Shown piece after piece: positions 39,301 to 45,701 of a DNA stretch of 45,701 bases (position 1 is the stretch's first letter; each line of letters opens with the position of its first letter). The translations under genes and the position numbers were made by a program. Under the pieces are notes generated by a model. It searched no databases, was not told the DNA's origin, and saw nothing but the letters and a program-made list of their open reading frames with translations. Origin of the DNA: Bifidobacteriaceae bacterium (GTDB lineage Bacteria; Actinomycetota; Actinomycetes; Actinomycetales; WQXJ01); contig JAITJZ010000086.1 in assembly GCA_031278655.1 (NCBI GenBank), positions 1 to 45,701 of the forward strand, in the 5' to 3' direction.

Positions 39301-40454
39301 GCTGCCGCCATGACCGCCTTGGTGCTCGTTGTCTGCAGGATGCGCAGATCGACCGTGCCCGCTTGGCGGCTCGGCCCCAACCCGACTTCGAGCCGCAGGA
39401 CGTGCGGGTCGTCGAGTTGGCCCCATTGGGCCGGCAGGTCCATCACCGTCACGCCGGCCACGCCTTCATCGTTCAGGGCCGGGTTGCCGGGCGGGATGGC
39501 GCAGCCGTCCAGCACCACCAACAGGTGCGGCGTGGTGACCTCGGCGCCGGGCGCGAAGCGGGGCCGGTCCGCCAGGCCGGCCGGCAACAGGTCGGTGATC
39601 TCAGACAGGACCGGGGCTATCATCCGCGCGCTGCCGACGCCGTCTTTGACGGTGGGCGATTGGGCGTGCGGCAGCCATTTGGCCCATTCCCATTCCTCCA
39701 GCGCCTCCGGTTCGGCCAGCACGGCCACGCGCAGGTCGTCCGGGCTGTGGAAGGTGGCCAGTTGGCAGATCAGCGCCCGCGCCAGCGACCTGATCTGGTT
39801 GACGTCCGCGCCGACCAGTTCGACCCGGGCGTGGTCGCGCAGTTGCAGCGTGACCGGGAGGTCGCGCTGTTTCGAATGGGTCGAGATGAACCGCTGGCAG
39901 GCGGAGGCGGAGATCGGGTCGACGTTCGCCAGGGTTGGTATTTCAGGCGGTTCCAACTCCAGGCTGAGCGGTCTGACGCCCACCCCGCAGCGGGCCTCGA
40001 GGAAGTCCGCCTCAGCGTTGGAGCGCGTCCACACCCGGTTTTGGTCTTCGGCCAAATAGACCAGGGCGTCCGGCGTTGGCGCGCGGTACAACTCGTGGCG
40101 GCGCTGGGCGGCGGCCGCCTGGCGGATGGTGGCGCGCAAGTCAGCCAAATAAATAAGGTATTCGCGGCGGGCGGCCATGACGGCGGCTTGGCCCTGGGAG
40201 CGTTGGCGCCAACCGTTGACGCCCACAAACCCGAGCGAGGACAGCAGGAACATGCAGGCGGCTATGTAGCTGCCTTTGCCGGAACCGGTCAGCGCCACCA
40301 TGGCCACGGCGCCGAGTGAACCGATCATCGGCAGCAGGCTGGTGAGCAGCGTCGACGAGCCGTCTTGGGCCGCCAACTCTGGCGGCGTCTCCAGCGGCAC
40401 CCTGCCCTTGGGCGGGGCTGGGGGGCTCTCACGAGCGACGGGGGAGGTCGCCAT
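36378..40454 (-). CDS. eccC: Type VII secretion ATPase EccC (fused EccCa-EccCb)
   Basis: EccC is the motor of ESX/type VII secretion, recognising WXG100-type substrates at the inner membrane. The 1358-residue protein has two N-terminal membrane helices (about 35-80) and three FtsK/SpoIIIE domains, all with intact P-loops: GATGSGKS (482-489), GGPRTGKS (841-848) and GDSGSGKS (1134-1141). The first has a full Walker B with D595-E596. The second (LIIDGWG) and third (VLVDDYD) lack the catalytic Glu, as is usual for EccC. ATG 40454 follows GAGGAG. It is a single chain, not split as in ESX-1. It is divergent from eccD and overlaps the giant Ig/FN3 gene. Confidence 0.96.
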   Translation of the reverse strand: MATSPVARESPPAPPKGRVPLETPPELAAQDGSSTLLTSLLPMIGSLGAVAMVALTGSGKGSYIAACMFLLSSLGFVGVNGWRQRSQGQAAVMAARREYLIYLADLRATIRQAAAAQRRHELYRAPTPDALVYLAEDQNRVWTRSNAEADFLEARCGVGVRPLSLELEPPEIPTLANVDPISASACQRFISTHSKQRDLPVTLQLRDHARVELVGADVNQIRSLARALICQLATFHSPDDLRVAVLAEPEALEEWEWAKWLPHAQSPTVKDGVGSARMIAPVLSEITDLLPAGLADRPRFAPGAEVTTPHLLVVLDGCAIPPGNPALNDEGVAGVTVMDLPAQWGQLDDPHVLRLEVGLGPSRQAGTVDLRILQTTSTKAVMAAADGLTQAEAEATARRLARIASGASAAAPAAGGKASAELTDLLRLGDVRDIDLDAAWRPRAARDRLRTPIGLTPEGRPVALDIKESAQQGMGPHGLIIGATGSGKSEVLRTLVAALALTHSPEALNFVLIDFKGGATFNGMADMPHVSAIITNLGDDLSLVDRMQDALLGEMVRRQELLRDAGNFTNVSAYNKARADRPDLAPLPALLIVADEFSELLSAKPEFAETFVQIGRLGRSLEVHLLLSSQRLEEAKLRGLESHLSYRIGLKTFSAAESRTVLGVPDAYELPSQPGAGYLKPDPTNLIRFRAAYVSGPPPRRRRRRIEPTALGQDARVEFFTAAPVASRVAPPSEPVDDEPTQDGPDTAEKRSTFEIAVSLMAGRGPKAHAVWLDPLTIPATLDELMPDLAPDPRLGLTSAAWRGGDGLVMPVGLVDKPMEQRRDTMTLSLSGASGHMAVVGGPRTGKSTALRTAVAAMALTRTPLEVQFYVLDFGGGTFTPMSRLAHVAGVAARTEGESVRRIVAEVRSILNAREAAFRDQGIDSIETYRLRRERGQADDGYGDVFLIIDGWGTVRGDFEELVDPIADITARGLTYGVHVVISAVRWLEIRQNIADLLGARVELRLGDPTDSIYGRKLAENVPAAIPGRGLTPTRHHMMIALPRIDGEGDTASLSDGVDHLISHVNAAWRGPAGPKLRLLPTMLTLDELRQQATRQDAEADEPPLPQRILLGVDEANLAPTGLDASDHLLYLYGDSGSGKSAMLRAYAHEVMRLYSPDEAQMFVVDYRRSLLGDIPPAYLSSYITTGEAAGQVFPALAEALKQRLPPPDVVTPEQLAEHARSVGKQVFVLVDDYDLVATSQGNPLARLADVLPQAADVGLHLALVRHSGGASRAAFEPLLQKLTDLGATGILLSGDPEEGPLIRRVKAEPAVPGRAKIISRAAGVYNAQLAFQAKTAPTHRAAPTSRSEAAEAASVGQ

Positions 40455-40595
40455 GGGACTCCTCAATTGTCGGTGACCGCCCGCGTCGCGGGTCCGGACA
40501 GTTCTATTTAGGCGTTGGAGATAGGCTAACACCGTCACGCCACACAGTCCCCCCGCATCCAAGGGGCGGACGTTTTATCGCAGGAAGGCGCCCCG
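40455..40595. promoter_or_regulatory. Divergent region between eccC and eccD
   Basis: These 141 bases must hold promoters for both halves of the secretion locus. The central part (about 40500-40530) is AT-richer, with TAGGCT on the plus strand at 40522-40527, the same hexamer as the ilvB -10 box. No -35 is convincing on either strand. Nothing else is recognisable. Confidence 0.4.
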
Positions 40596-41804
40596 GTGCT
40601 CGATTGCCGCAGGATCACGGTCAACGCCGCCATTGGCGGCGGTGATTTCGCGCTGCCCGCCGATGTCCCCCTCCAGGTGGCTCTCAGCGCGGCCGGTTTC
40701 GCGGTGGACGGCCTGACGGTTTTGGCTTTGGATTTGGCCGGCCGCCGTTTGGATTTGACGTCAATGGTCGGGGCCGTGTTGGACGATGGCGAGGTCATCG
40801 CTTTGGTCGAGGCTTCCGGTGGCGCTCGCCCGGTCTTGGGCGGCGCCCTGGCTGCGTCCCGCGGCCGGTCGCGGACGGCATCGTGGGTTGCCTCGCGGCC
40901 ACTGGCCCTGGTCGCGTTCTTGGCGGCGGCCGTCGCGGGCGCCCTGGCGGCGTCTTGGCGGTCCTTGGGGACGGGCCAGGGCGCTTGGTCGAGCGTCGCC
41001 CTCGAATTGGCTTTGGGCGCCATGGCGGCGGCGGCCATCGTCTTGTCGGTGGCGCTGGCCGCCCGGCGCCGGTGGCGTGATCTGGCCTGGCCGGTGGCGG
41101 TGGCGTTGGCGATCCCCGCCGTGGCGCTGGTCTTGGTGGCGGTGTTGGGCTGGCCGGTGGGCGTGGTCGGGGCGCTGGCCGGGTTCCTCCCGGGCCTGCT
41201 GCTGGCGGCGCCGGGTTGGTCCTTGCGCGTGCCGGTCGAGCAACTGGTGGACATTGCCGGCAACGCCACTAACCGCTGGACTGTCAGGGGCCCGCTGCCG
41301 GGGCGGCCCCGGCCGATCCGCCCGGCGGCGGTCTCGGCCTTGATGGAGGCGGCGTTGACGCGGATGCGGGCGGCGGTGACGGCCGTGTCGCTGGCGGCGG
41401 TGGTGTTGACGCCGGCCATGTTGTCCCAGGCCGATCAGAGTTCGTTGACCCGCTGGACGGGTTTGGCCGCGGCCATCTTGGTGGCCTTGGGCCTGGTGCT
41501 GGCGCCGCGCGGGGCGGCCGACCGCCACACCCGCCTGGCCCCGCGCCTAGCCGCCGGCGTGGTGGCCCTGGAATTGGGTTTCTGGTGGATGCGTGCTGGC
41601 GGTGAGGCGTGGCTGCCGGTGGCGGTGGTCGTCGGCGTCGGTTTGGTGGCGGTGTTCGCCTCGGTGGTGGCGGCGCGCGGTTACCGGTCGATCGGCCTGT
41701 CCCGGCTGGGCGACGCGGCGCAGTTCTTGGCCGTCGTCTTTGGGCCCCCGGCCGCGTTGGTGGCGGTCAATTTGTTGGAGTTGGCCCGGCGGGCGGCATC
41801 GTGA
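40596..41804 (+). CDS. eccD: Type VII secretion membrane protein EccD
   Basis: EccD forms the membrane channel frame of the ESX complex, two copies per protomer. The 402-residue protein has an N-terminal ubiquitin-like domain (about 1-75, ending in a VLDDGEVIAL strand-turn typical of EccD). About nine to ten hydrophobic segments follow; eleven is usual and total length is at the short end. GTG 40596 follows AGGAAGG. The stop overlaps the next gene's GTG (GTGA). A second EccD-like C-terminus lies at the right edge, so this organism may use two different EccD chains. Confidence 0.85.
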   Translation: MLDCRRITVNAAIGGGDFALPADVPLQVALSAAGFAVDGLTVLALDLAGRRLDLTSMVGAVLDDGEVIALVEASGGARPVLGGALAASRGRSRTASWVASRPLALVAFLAAAVAGALAASWRSLGTGQGAWSSVALELALGAMAAAAIVLSVALAARRRWRDLAWPVAVALAIPAVALVLVAVLGWPVGVVGALAGFLPGLLLAAPGWSLRVPVEQLVDIAGNATNRWTVRGPLPGRPRPIRPAAVSALMEAALTRMRAAVTAVSLAAVVLTPAMLSQADQSSLTRWTGLAAAILVALGLVLAPRGAADRHTRLAPRLAAGVVALELGFWWMRAGGEAWLPVAVVVGVGLVAVFASVVAARGYRSIGLSRLGDAAQFLAVVFGPPAALVAVNLLELARRAAS

Positions 41805-42832
41805 CCAGCTTCGGGCCGCCGCCGCCGATGCCGCCCCAGCCGCCCCAGCGGCCGATGCCGCCGCCAGCACCGATGCCCCCCCAGCTATGGCCGCCCCAGC
41901 CGATGCCGCCGCCGCCCTCCCAGCTATGGCCGCCCCAACCGATGCCGCCGTCGGCACCGATGCCCCCCCAGCTGTGGCCGCCTCAGCCACCGCCCCAGGC
42001 GCCGATGCCGCCGCCGCTCATGCCGCCGCCGCCACCGCCGCCGCCCCAGCCGCAGATGCCGCCGCCGCCGCCGCCCCAGCCACCGCCGCCGCTCATGCCA
42101 CCGCCACCGCCGCCGGTGCCTCCTCAGCCGCCGGTGCAGCCGCCCCAACTGCCGCCGCGCTGTCCTGGTTGCGGCCGGGAGCTTTACCCGGGCCAGGCCA
42201 TGTGCCCGGCTTGCGGGTTGCTGGTGGATTCTGAGACCGCGGCTTTCGTCCAGCCTGCGGTGGCTCTTGCCCCGCCCGCGCCCATGCCCCGCCCGCCGGC
42301 GCCAGCTTCTCGCACGTGGAAGCCGTCCCGGTCGGCCGGGGCGCCGGGCGCCTGGCGCCCGGATGGCTCAAACCAGGTCCGCGTCGCCGCCAGGGTGTTG
42401 GCCGCGGCGCTCGATTGGGCGGCCGTGGCCGCGGTGGCGGCCGTCGGCTGGGTGTTGGCGGGCTGGGCCGGGGCGGTTGTGGCGGGTGCCGAGGCGCTGT
42501 TGGTCTTTTGTCTGTGGGAGGCGCGCTGGGGCGCCACACCCGGGTTGCTCGCCGCCCGGCTGCGCACCGTGGCCGCCGCGACCGACCGGGCGCCCGGTTG
42601 GCGGGCGGCGCCGCGCTGGGCGTTGGGCGCTGTGGCGATGGCTCTTGGCGGCGCGGCCTTTTGGCTGGTCCCGCTGACCGCCCGCAGAGGCGGCGCCGAT
42701 TGGATCGAGCGCCTGACCGCCAGCCGGATGGAGCCTGTAGCGCACGGCCGGGACCATGAGACTCCGCTTCGCCCGGCCCTGCCCTACGCCGTCCCAAAGG
42801 TCACAGTCGTGGCCCCGGCGCCCGCCGACTAG
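41801..42832 (+). CDS. Proline-rich, zinc-ribbon, RDD-family membrane protein
   Basis: The 343-residue protein starts at GTG 41801, overlapping the eccD stop. Residues 1 to about 118 are an extreme proline tract with repeated PMPP and PQLWPPQPMPP units. A zinc ribbon follows, with C121/C124 and C135/C138 in CPGCG and CPACG. After a second Pro-rich linker comes an RDD-like membrane domain (about 195-300) with an Arg and Asp in the first helix and a GATPGLLAARLRTV segment. Proline-rich cytoplasmic tails and RDD domains recur beside actinobacterial type VII genes, but the role is unknown. The last 32 bases overlap the convergent EccB-MycP gene. Confidence 0.82.
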   Translation: MTSFGPPPPMPPQPPQRPMPPPAPMPPQLWPPQPMPPPPSQLWPPQPMPPSAPMPPQLWPPQPPPQAPMPPPLMPPPPPPPPQPQMPPPPPPQPPPPLMPPPPPPVPPQPPVQPPQLPPRCPGCGRELYPGQAMCPACGLLVDSETAAFVQPAVALAPPAPMPRPPAPASRTWKPSRSAGAPGAWRPDGSNQVRVAARVLAAALDWAAVAAVAAVGWVLAGWAGAVVAGAEALLVFCLWEARWGATPGLLAARLRTVAAATDRAPGWRAAPRWALGAVAMALGGAAFWLVPLTARRGGADWIERLTASRMEPVAHGRDHETPLRPALPYAVPKVTVVAPAPAD

Positions 42833-45512
42833 CCCGTTCATTCCCACGATTGGCCCCGGCCCGCCGGGCGCTGACCGAATAAGCCACCGCCACCACGGCC
42901 AGGGCCGTGATCGCGGCCGGGGCGGCGACCGCCCTGATCGGCTCGAGCGGTGAGCTTTGCGACTGCGGGTCCACCAGCGGCACGGCCGCGCCGCCGGCGA
43001 CCTGGTCCGCCGAACCCCCCGGCGGCGGCGGCCCCGGGATGGAGGCGTCAAGGGTGGCGGTCAGCGCGTCGTGGACTTGGAGCAGGCCCCACCCCGCCAA
43101 CTGGTCGGAGCTGTCGGCGCGCGGTCGCAGCGCGGTGGCGGTCAGGCGGTAAGCCCAGTACTCCGGGCCGGCGTCGGGGTAGAGCTCCGCCAGCAGCGCG
43201 GCAGCGCCGGAGACGTAGCCGGTGGCGAACGATGACGACGGCTCGTCGCCGTTGATGCCGCAGTCGCCGCCGTTCAAGTAGGTCGAGACAATGTTGGTGC
43301 CGGGCGCCGAGATGTCGACCTGCGGCCCGTGCAGCGCCCCCGCCCCGACCAGCCCGGTTTCTGTCGAGGCTGCCGCCACGCCGACCACGGCATCGTAGGC
43401 GGCGGGGTATCTGACCTGGTAAACCGACCCGTCCGGGCCGTACCAGGGCGGGTTGGCGGTGCCGCCGGCGTCTTGGACGTTCCCGGCCGCCGCCACCACC
43501 AGAGCGCCGGCCGCCTGGGCGGCCGCCACCGCCTCGCGGACGCCGGCGTGGTCGGTGTCGGTTGACATCGAAATGTTGATGATGTCGGCCCCGGCCGCGA
43601 CCGCCGCTGAGATCCCGGCCGCCAAGTTGTCCTCGGTCGGGGCGTGGCCCACGGCTGCTGCTTCTTCTGAGCCGTTGACGTAGACCCGGATCGGGATGAT
43701 CGTGGCGCCGGGCGCCACGCCTCTCAGACCGGACCCGGCCACGGTCCGGGCGGCCACGAGCCCGGCCACGGCGGTGCCGTGGCCGTCGGAGTCGACTTTG
43801 CCGGAGGCGTTGTCGATTTGCCCTTCGGGCGGTTGGTCCACATCTGGGTCTGGCGGGGTGCCGCCGTTGTAGCGGAAGTCCCAGCCGTCTTCGACGGTGT
43901 GCTTGATTCCTTCAGGATCGATGAAATGGCGGTTGGAGGCGTCGACACCGGAATCGACCAGCGCCACGCGCACGCCTTTGCCGGTGGCAAGGACTTCGGC
44001 GTCGCTCAATTGGATGGTGTCGAGGGCGGCCGGGCGGCCTGCCATCAGGTTGTTGACCCGGTCGTCGCATTCGTTGGCGGTGGCGGCGGCGGCGGGTTGG
44101 GCCCCGGCCAGGTCAGCCGAGTCAGTTTCCTCGGCGCCCGTCTGGGCCTCGAGCGAGGCGCTGATCGGCAGCCCGGCGGCGGCCGGGTCAAGGGCTGGGC
44201 CGGGCGTGAATAGCGCGATCCAGGAACGCGGCGCCACGGACAGGTCCTCGGCGCTGTACCCGAGCTGCGCCAAGGTCGCCTCCGGCGCGTTGTTGATGGC
44301 GTAGGCGGTGCCGGAGTGGTCCACCAGGAACGGGTAGGTGGCTGACCCGGAGGCCGAGTCTGAGGGTGTGAACAGCGCGCCGTGGCCTTTTTGGACGGTG
44401 ACGCCTGCTTGGTTTGGGGCTTCGGCGGTGGCGGTGGCCAGCCGGACGGCATCGGCCGGGTCGGCTTCGCCGGTGGTCAGGGCGCACGGCCTGGCGGAGG
44501 AGTCCATCGGCTCGTTGACGGTCTGCGGCCAGTCGGCCGGGTACTTCAATTCCGAGGAGAAGGTGAAGGCCTGCATTTGGCCGCCTTGGGCGGTCACGGG
44601 CGCCAGCGCCTGCTGGTCGGGTTTGAGCCCGTATTCGTACAGCGCCGCCGCCGTTGGCGTCAGTTCCGCCAATTGGCTGTTCTCGGTCACAACGTAGGTG
44701 CGGGTGCGCTCGCCGGCGGCGATCCGCACCATTGAGCCGATCCGAACTTGGCGGCCCTCGACCTCGGCTTCGTGGGCGGCCGCGCCGCCGGCGCCGGGAA
44801 TCTCGAACCCGGTCAGTTCGCTGCCGGGCGCGAACAGGTTCAGCCACAGGCTGGGGACTTCGGTGGTGGCGCTGGCCCCCAGACCCAGGAACATGGCCAC
44901 GCCGTCGATGGCGCCGGCAGCGATTGGGTGCCGCCGGCCGCCGCTGATCAGCCAGACCGTGTCGGTTTGGCCCGGCACCGTGGCCAGCAGGCTGGCGCTG
45001 GAGACTTCTGCGGCGGGCTCGCCGGCGCGCAGGTCGGTGGCGACCGCGCCCTCGGCCAAACAGGCCGACCAGCCGCTCTTGATCAGCCGGTCTGCCGCGG
45101 GCAGTTCGTCAGGGGCGCCAACTATGCCGATGGCCGGGCCGCGCTCGAGCCCGTCCAATTGTTTCGCGGCCACCGTGATGGTGGTCAGTTCGCCGGCGGG
45201 CACAACCAGCCGGGCGCTGGCGGTGTTGGCCACCGGGTAGAGGACGCCGTTCTGGGTGACGTAGCGCGAGCCTTCGCCTTTGATCAGGATCAGGTGGTTG
45301 TTGTCCCAGCCGTCCGGCAGGCTGGGGGACAGCAGGCCGAATCCGAGCCCGCCCAGCACCACCAGGACCGCCAGGGCGACCCCTGCCACCACTGTGCGCG
45401 CCGGGCGCGCCGGTTCCAGTTCTTTGCCGCCCGGGATGCCGCTGGTGAAGGCTGTCAGCAGGCGGCGGCGGGCGAATGATTGCGCCTGGGCCAGTTCTTT
45501 CTTGGTCGCCAT
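42801..45512 (-). CDS. eccB-mycP: EccB-mycosin (MycP) fusion protein of type VII secretion
   Basis: One uninterrupted 903-codon frame joins two normally separate ESX parts. Residues 1-460 are EccB: the start MATKKELAQAQSFARRRLLTAF, one membrane helix (about 40-61), then periplasmic repeats with paired Cys (C151, C343). Residues 480-903 are a mycosin, the ESX subtilisin-like protease, with the triad D520 (VALVDSG), H578 (DGHGT) and S761 (SSSFA), the oxyanion Asn (N678 in AAAGN) and a C-terminal membrane helix (about 860-881). The junction (about 450-480) is a Ser/Ala/Glu-rich linker. The mycosin lacks its own signal peptide, which fits because both domains would face outside. ATG 45512 follows AGGGG. 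I see no frameshift or stop near the join. Confidence 0.93.
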   Translation of the reverse strand: MATKKELAQAQSFARRRLLTAFTSGIPGGKELEPARPARTVVAGVALAVLVVLGGLGFGLLSPSLPDGWDNNHLILIKGEGSRYVTQNGVLYPVANTASARLVVPAGELTTITVAAKQLDGLERGPAIGIVGAPDELPAADRLIKSGWSACLAEGAVATDLRAGEPAAEVSSASLLATVPGQTDTVWLISGGRRHPIAAGAIDGVAMFLGLGASATTEVPSLWLNLFAPGSELTGFEIPGAGGAAAHEAEVEGRQVRIGSMVRIAAGERTRTYVVTENSQLAELTPTAAALYEYGLKPDQQALAPVTAQGGQMQAFTFSSELKYPADWPQTVNEPMDSSARPCALTTGEADPADAVRLATATAEAPNQAGVTVQKGHGALFTPSDSASGSATYPFLVDHSGTAYAINNAPEATLAQLGYSAEDLSVAPRSWIALFTPGPALDPAAAGLPISASLEAQTGAEETDSADLAGAQPAAAATANECDDRVNNLMAGRPAALDTIQLSDAEVLATGKGVRVALVDSGVDASNRHFIDPEGIKHTVEDGWDFRYNGGTPPDPDVDQPPEGQIDNASGKVDSDGHGTAVAGLVAARTVAGSGLRGVAPGATIIPIRVYVNGSEEAAAVGHAPTEDNLAAGISAAVAAGADIINISMSTDTDHAGVREAVAAAQAAGALVVAAAGNVQDAGGTANPPWYGPDGSVYQVRYPAAYDAVVGVAAASTETGLVGAGALHGPQVDISAPGTNIVSTYLNGGDCGINGDEPSSSFATGYVSGAAALLAELYPDAGPEYWAYRLTATALRPRADSSDQLAGWGLLQVHDALTATLDASIPGPPPPGGSADQVAGGAAVPLVDPQSQSSPLEPIRAVAAPAAITALAVVAVAYSVSARRAGANRGNERASRRAPGPRL

Positions 45513-45522
45513 GTCCGCGCCC

Positions 45523-45701
45523 CTAGGCCAGCCCGGCCACGATTATCGCCAGCGGCAGCAGCGAGACCAGGGCCACCAGGTCCAGGGCGTCGGCCATGCG
45601 GCCCAGCCCGGTCCCCTTGACCCGTCCTAGGATGGTGATTCCGGCGGTGATGGCGGCCGCCGCCGCCAACACCGCCGCCAGCCAGCCGCGCCACACGGGG
45701 T
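45523..45701 (-). CDS. C-terminus of a second EccD-like membrane protein (partial)
   Basis: The last 58 residues of a frame entering from the right edge end at TAG 45523-45525. They include two hydrophobic helices separated by LGRVKGTGLGRMADALD, and finish LVALVSLLPLAIIVAGLA. The final pair of helices after an R-x-x-D-x-x-D/E-type turn matches the end of EccD, and resembles the end of the complete eccD in this window (RLGDAAQFLAVVFG). It ends 10 bases before the EccB-MycP start, so the two are probably one operon. Only the tail is visible, so the call is moderate. Confidence 0.6.
   Translation of the reverse strand, partial: PVWRGWLAAVLAAAAAITAGITILGRVKGTGLGRMADALDLVALVSLLPLAIIVAGLA

Noticed and set aside
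36435-40319. Long plus-strand frames opposite eccC
   Set aside because: Shadows of a strongly recognised EccC ATPase.
30308-45701. WXG100 (EsxA/EsxB-like) substrate genes in the type VII locus
   Set aside because: No frame of about 100 codons with a central WxG and a helical pattern was found; substrates are probably outside the window.

Overview
The window is very GC-rich, gene-dense DNA with frequent GTG and TTG starts and AGGAGG-type ribosome sites. It carries an Lsr2 nucleoid protein, a MetPS-type transporter and mycobacterial-type (ESX, type VII) secretion genes. Together these point to a chromosomal segment of an actinobacterium (Actinomycetota). I cannot place it to genus. No tRNA, rRNA, CRISPR array, transposase or phage gene was recognised.

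Layout, left half (1-20 kb). A gene tail is followed by three 23-bp tandem repeats and a DUF4143-type ATPase. Next comes purH, preceded by a clear ZTP (pfl) riboswitch. A run of central metabolism follows: malate dehydrogenase, a proline-rich membrane protein, NADP isocitrate dehydrogenase, purU (10-formyl-THF hydrolase, minus strand) and pheS-pheT. After these lie a small unknown protein, a secreted SpoIID/LytB protein with four VCBS-like repeats, a quinone oxidoreductase, the metP-metS importer (metS has only 45 codons), lsr2 and an AspT/YidE-type transporter.

Middle (20-25.8 kb). The branched-chain amino acid operon ilvB-ilvN-ilvC-leuB-ilvE is preceded by a 12-codon, valine-rich leader peptide. 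The leader appears to start at the transcription start itself. It is followed by a strong intrinsic terminator, which is the architecture of transcription attenuation.

Right half (25.8-45.7 kb). This is one cell-envelope and secretion locus. On the minus strand, eccC (three FtsK/SpoIIIE ATPase domains) overlaps a giant extracytoplasmic Ig/fibronectin-III protein. That gene overlaps moxR, then come a DUF58 gene and a transglutaminase-fold membrane protein whose three catalytic residues all look replaced. Divergent from eccC are eccD and a proline-rich zinc-ribbon/RDD membrane protein. Convergent with these is one uninterrupted 903-codon gene that joins EccB to a complete subtilisin-like mycosin (MycP). 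Upstream of it, the C-terminus of a second EccD-like protein runs off the window edge. No WXG100 substrate, EccE or EccA is visible.

The most notable points are the EccB-MycP fusion, with a second EccD and an Ig/FN3 protein coupled to eccC, then the two RNA-level control elements (ZTP riboswitch on purH, peptide-leader attenuator on ilvB). All calls come from reading the sequence; no database search was run.
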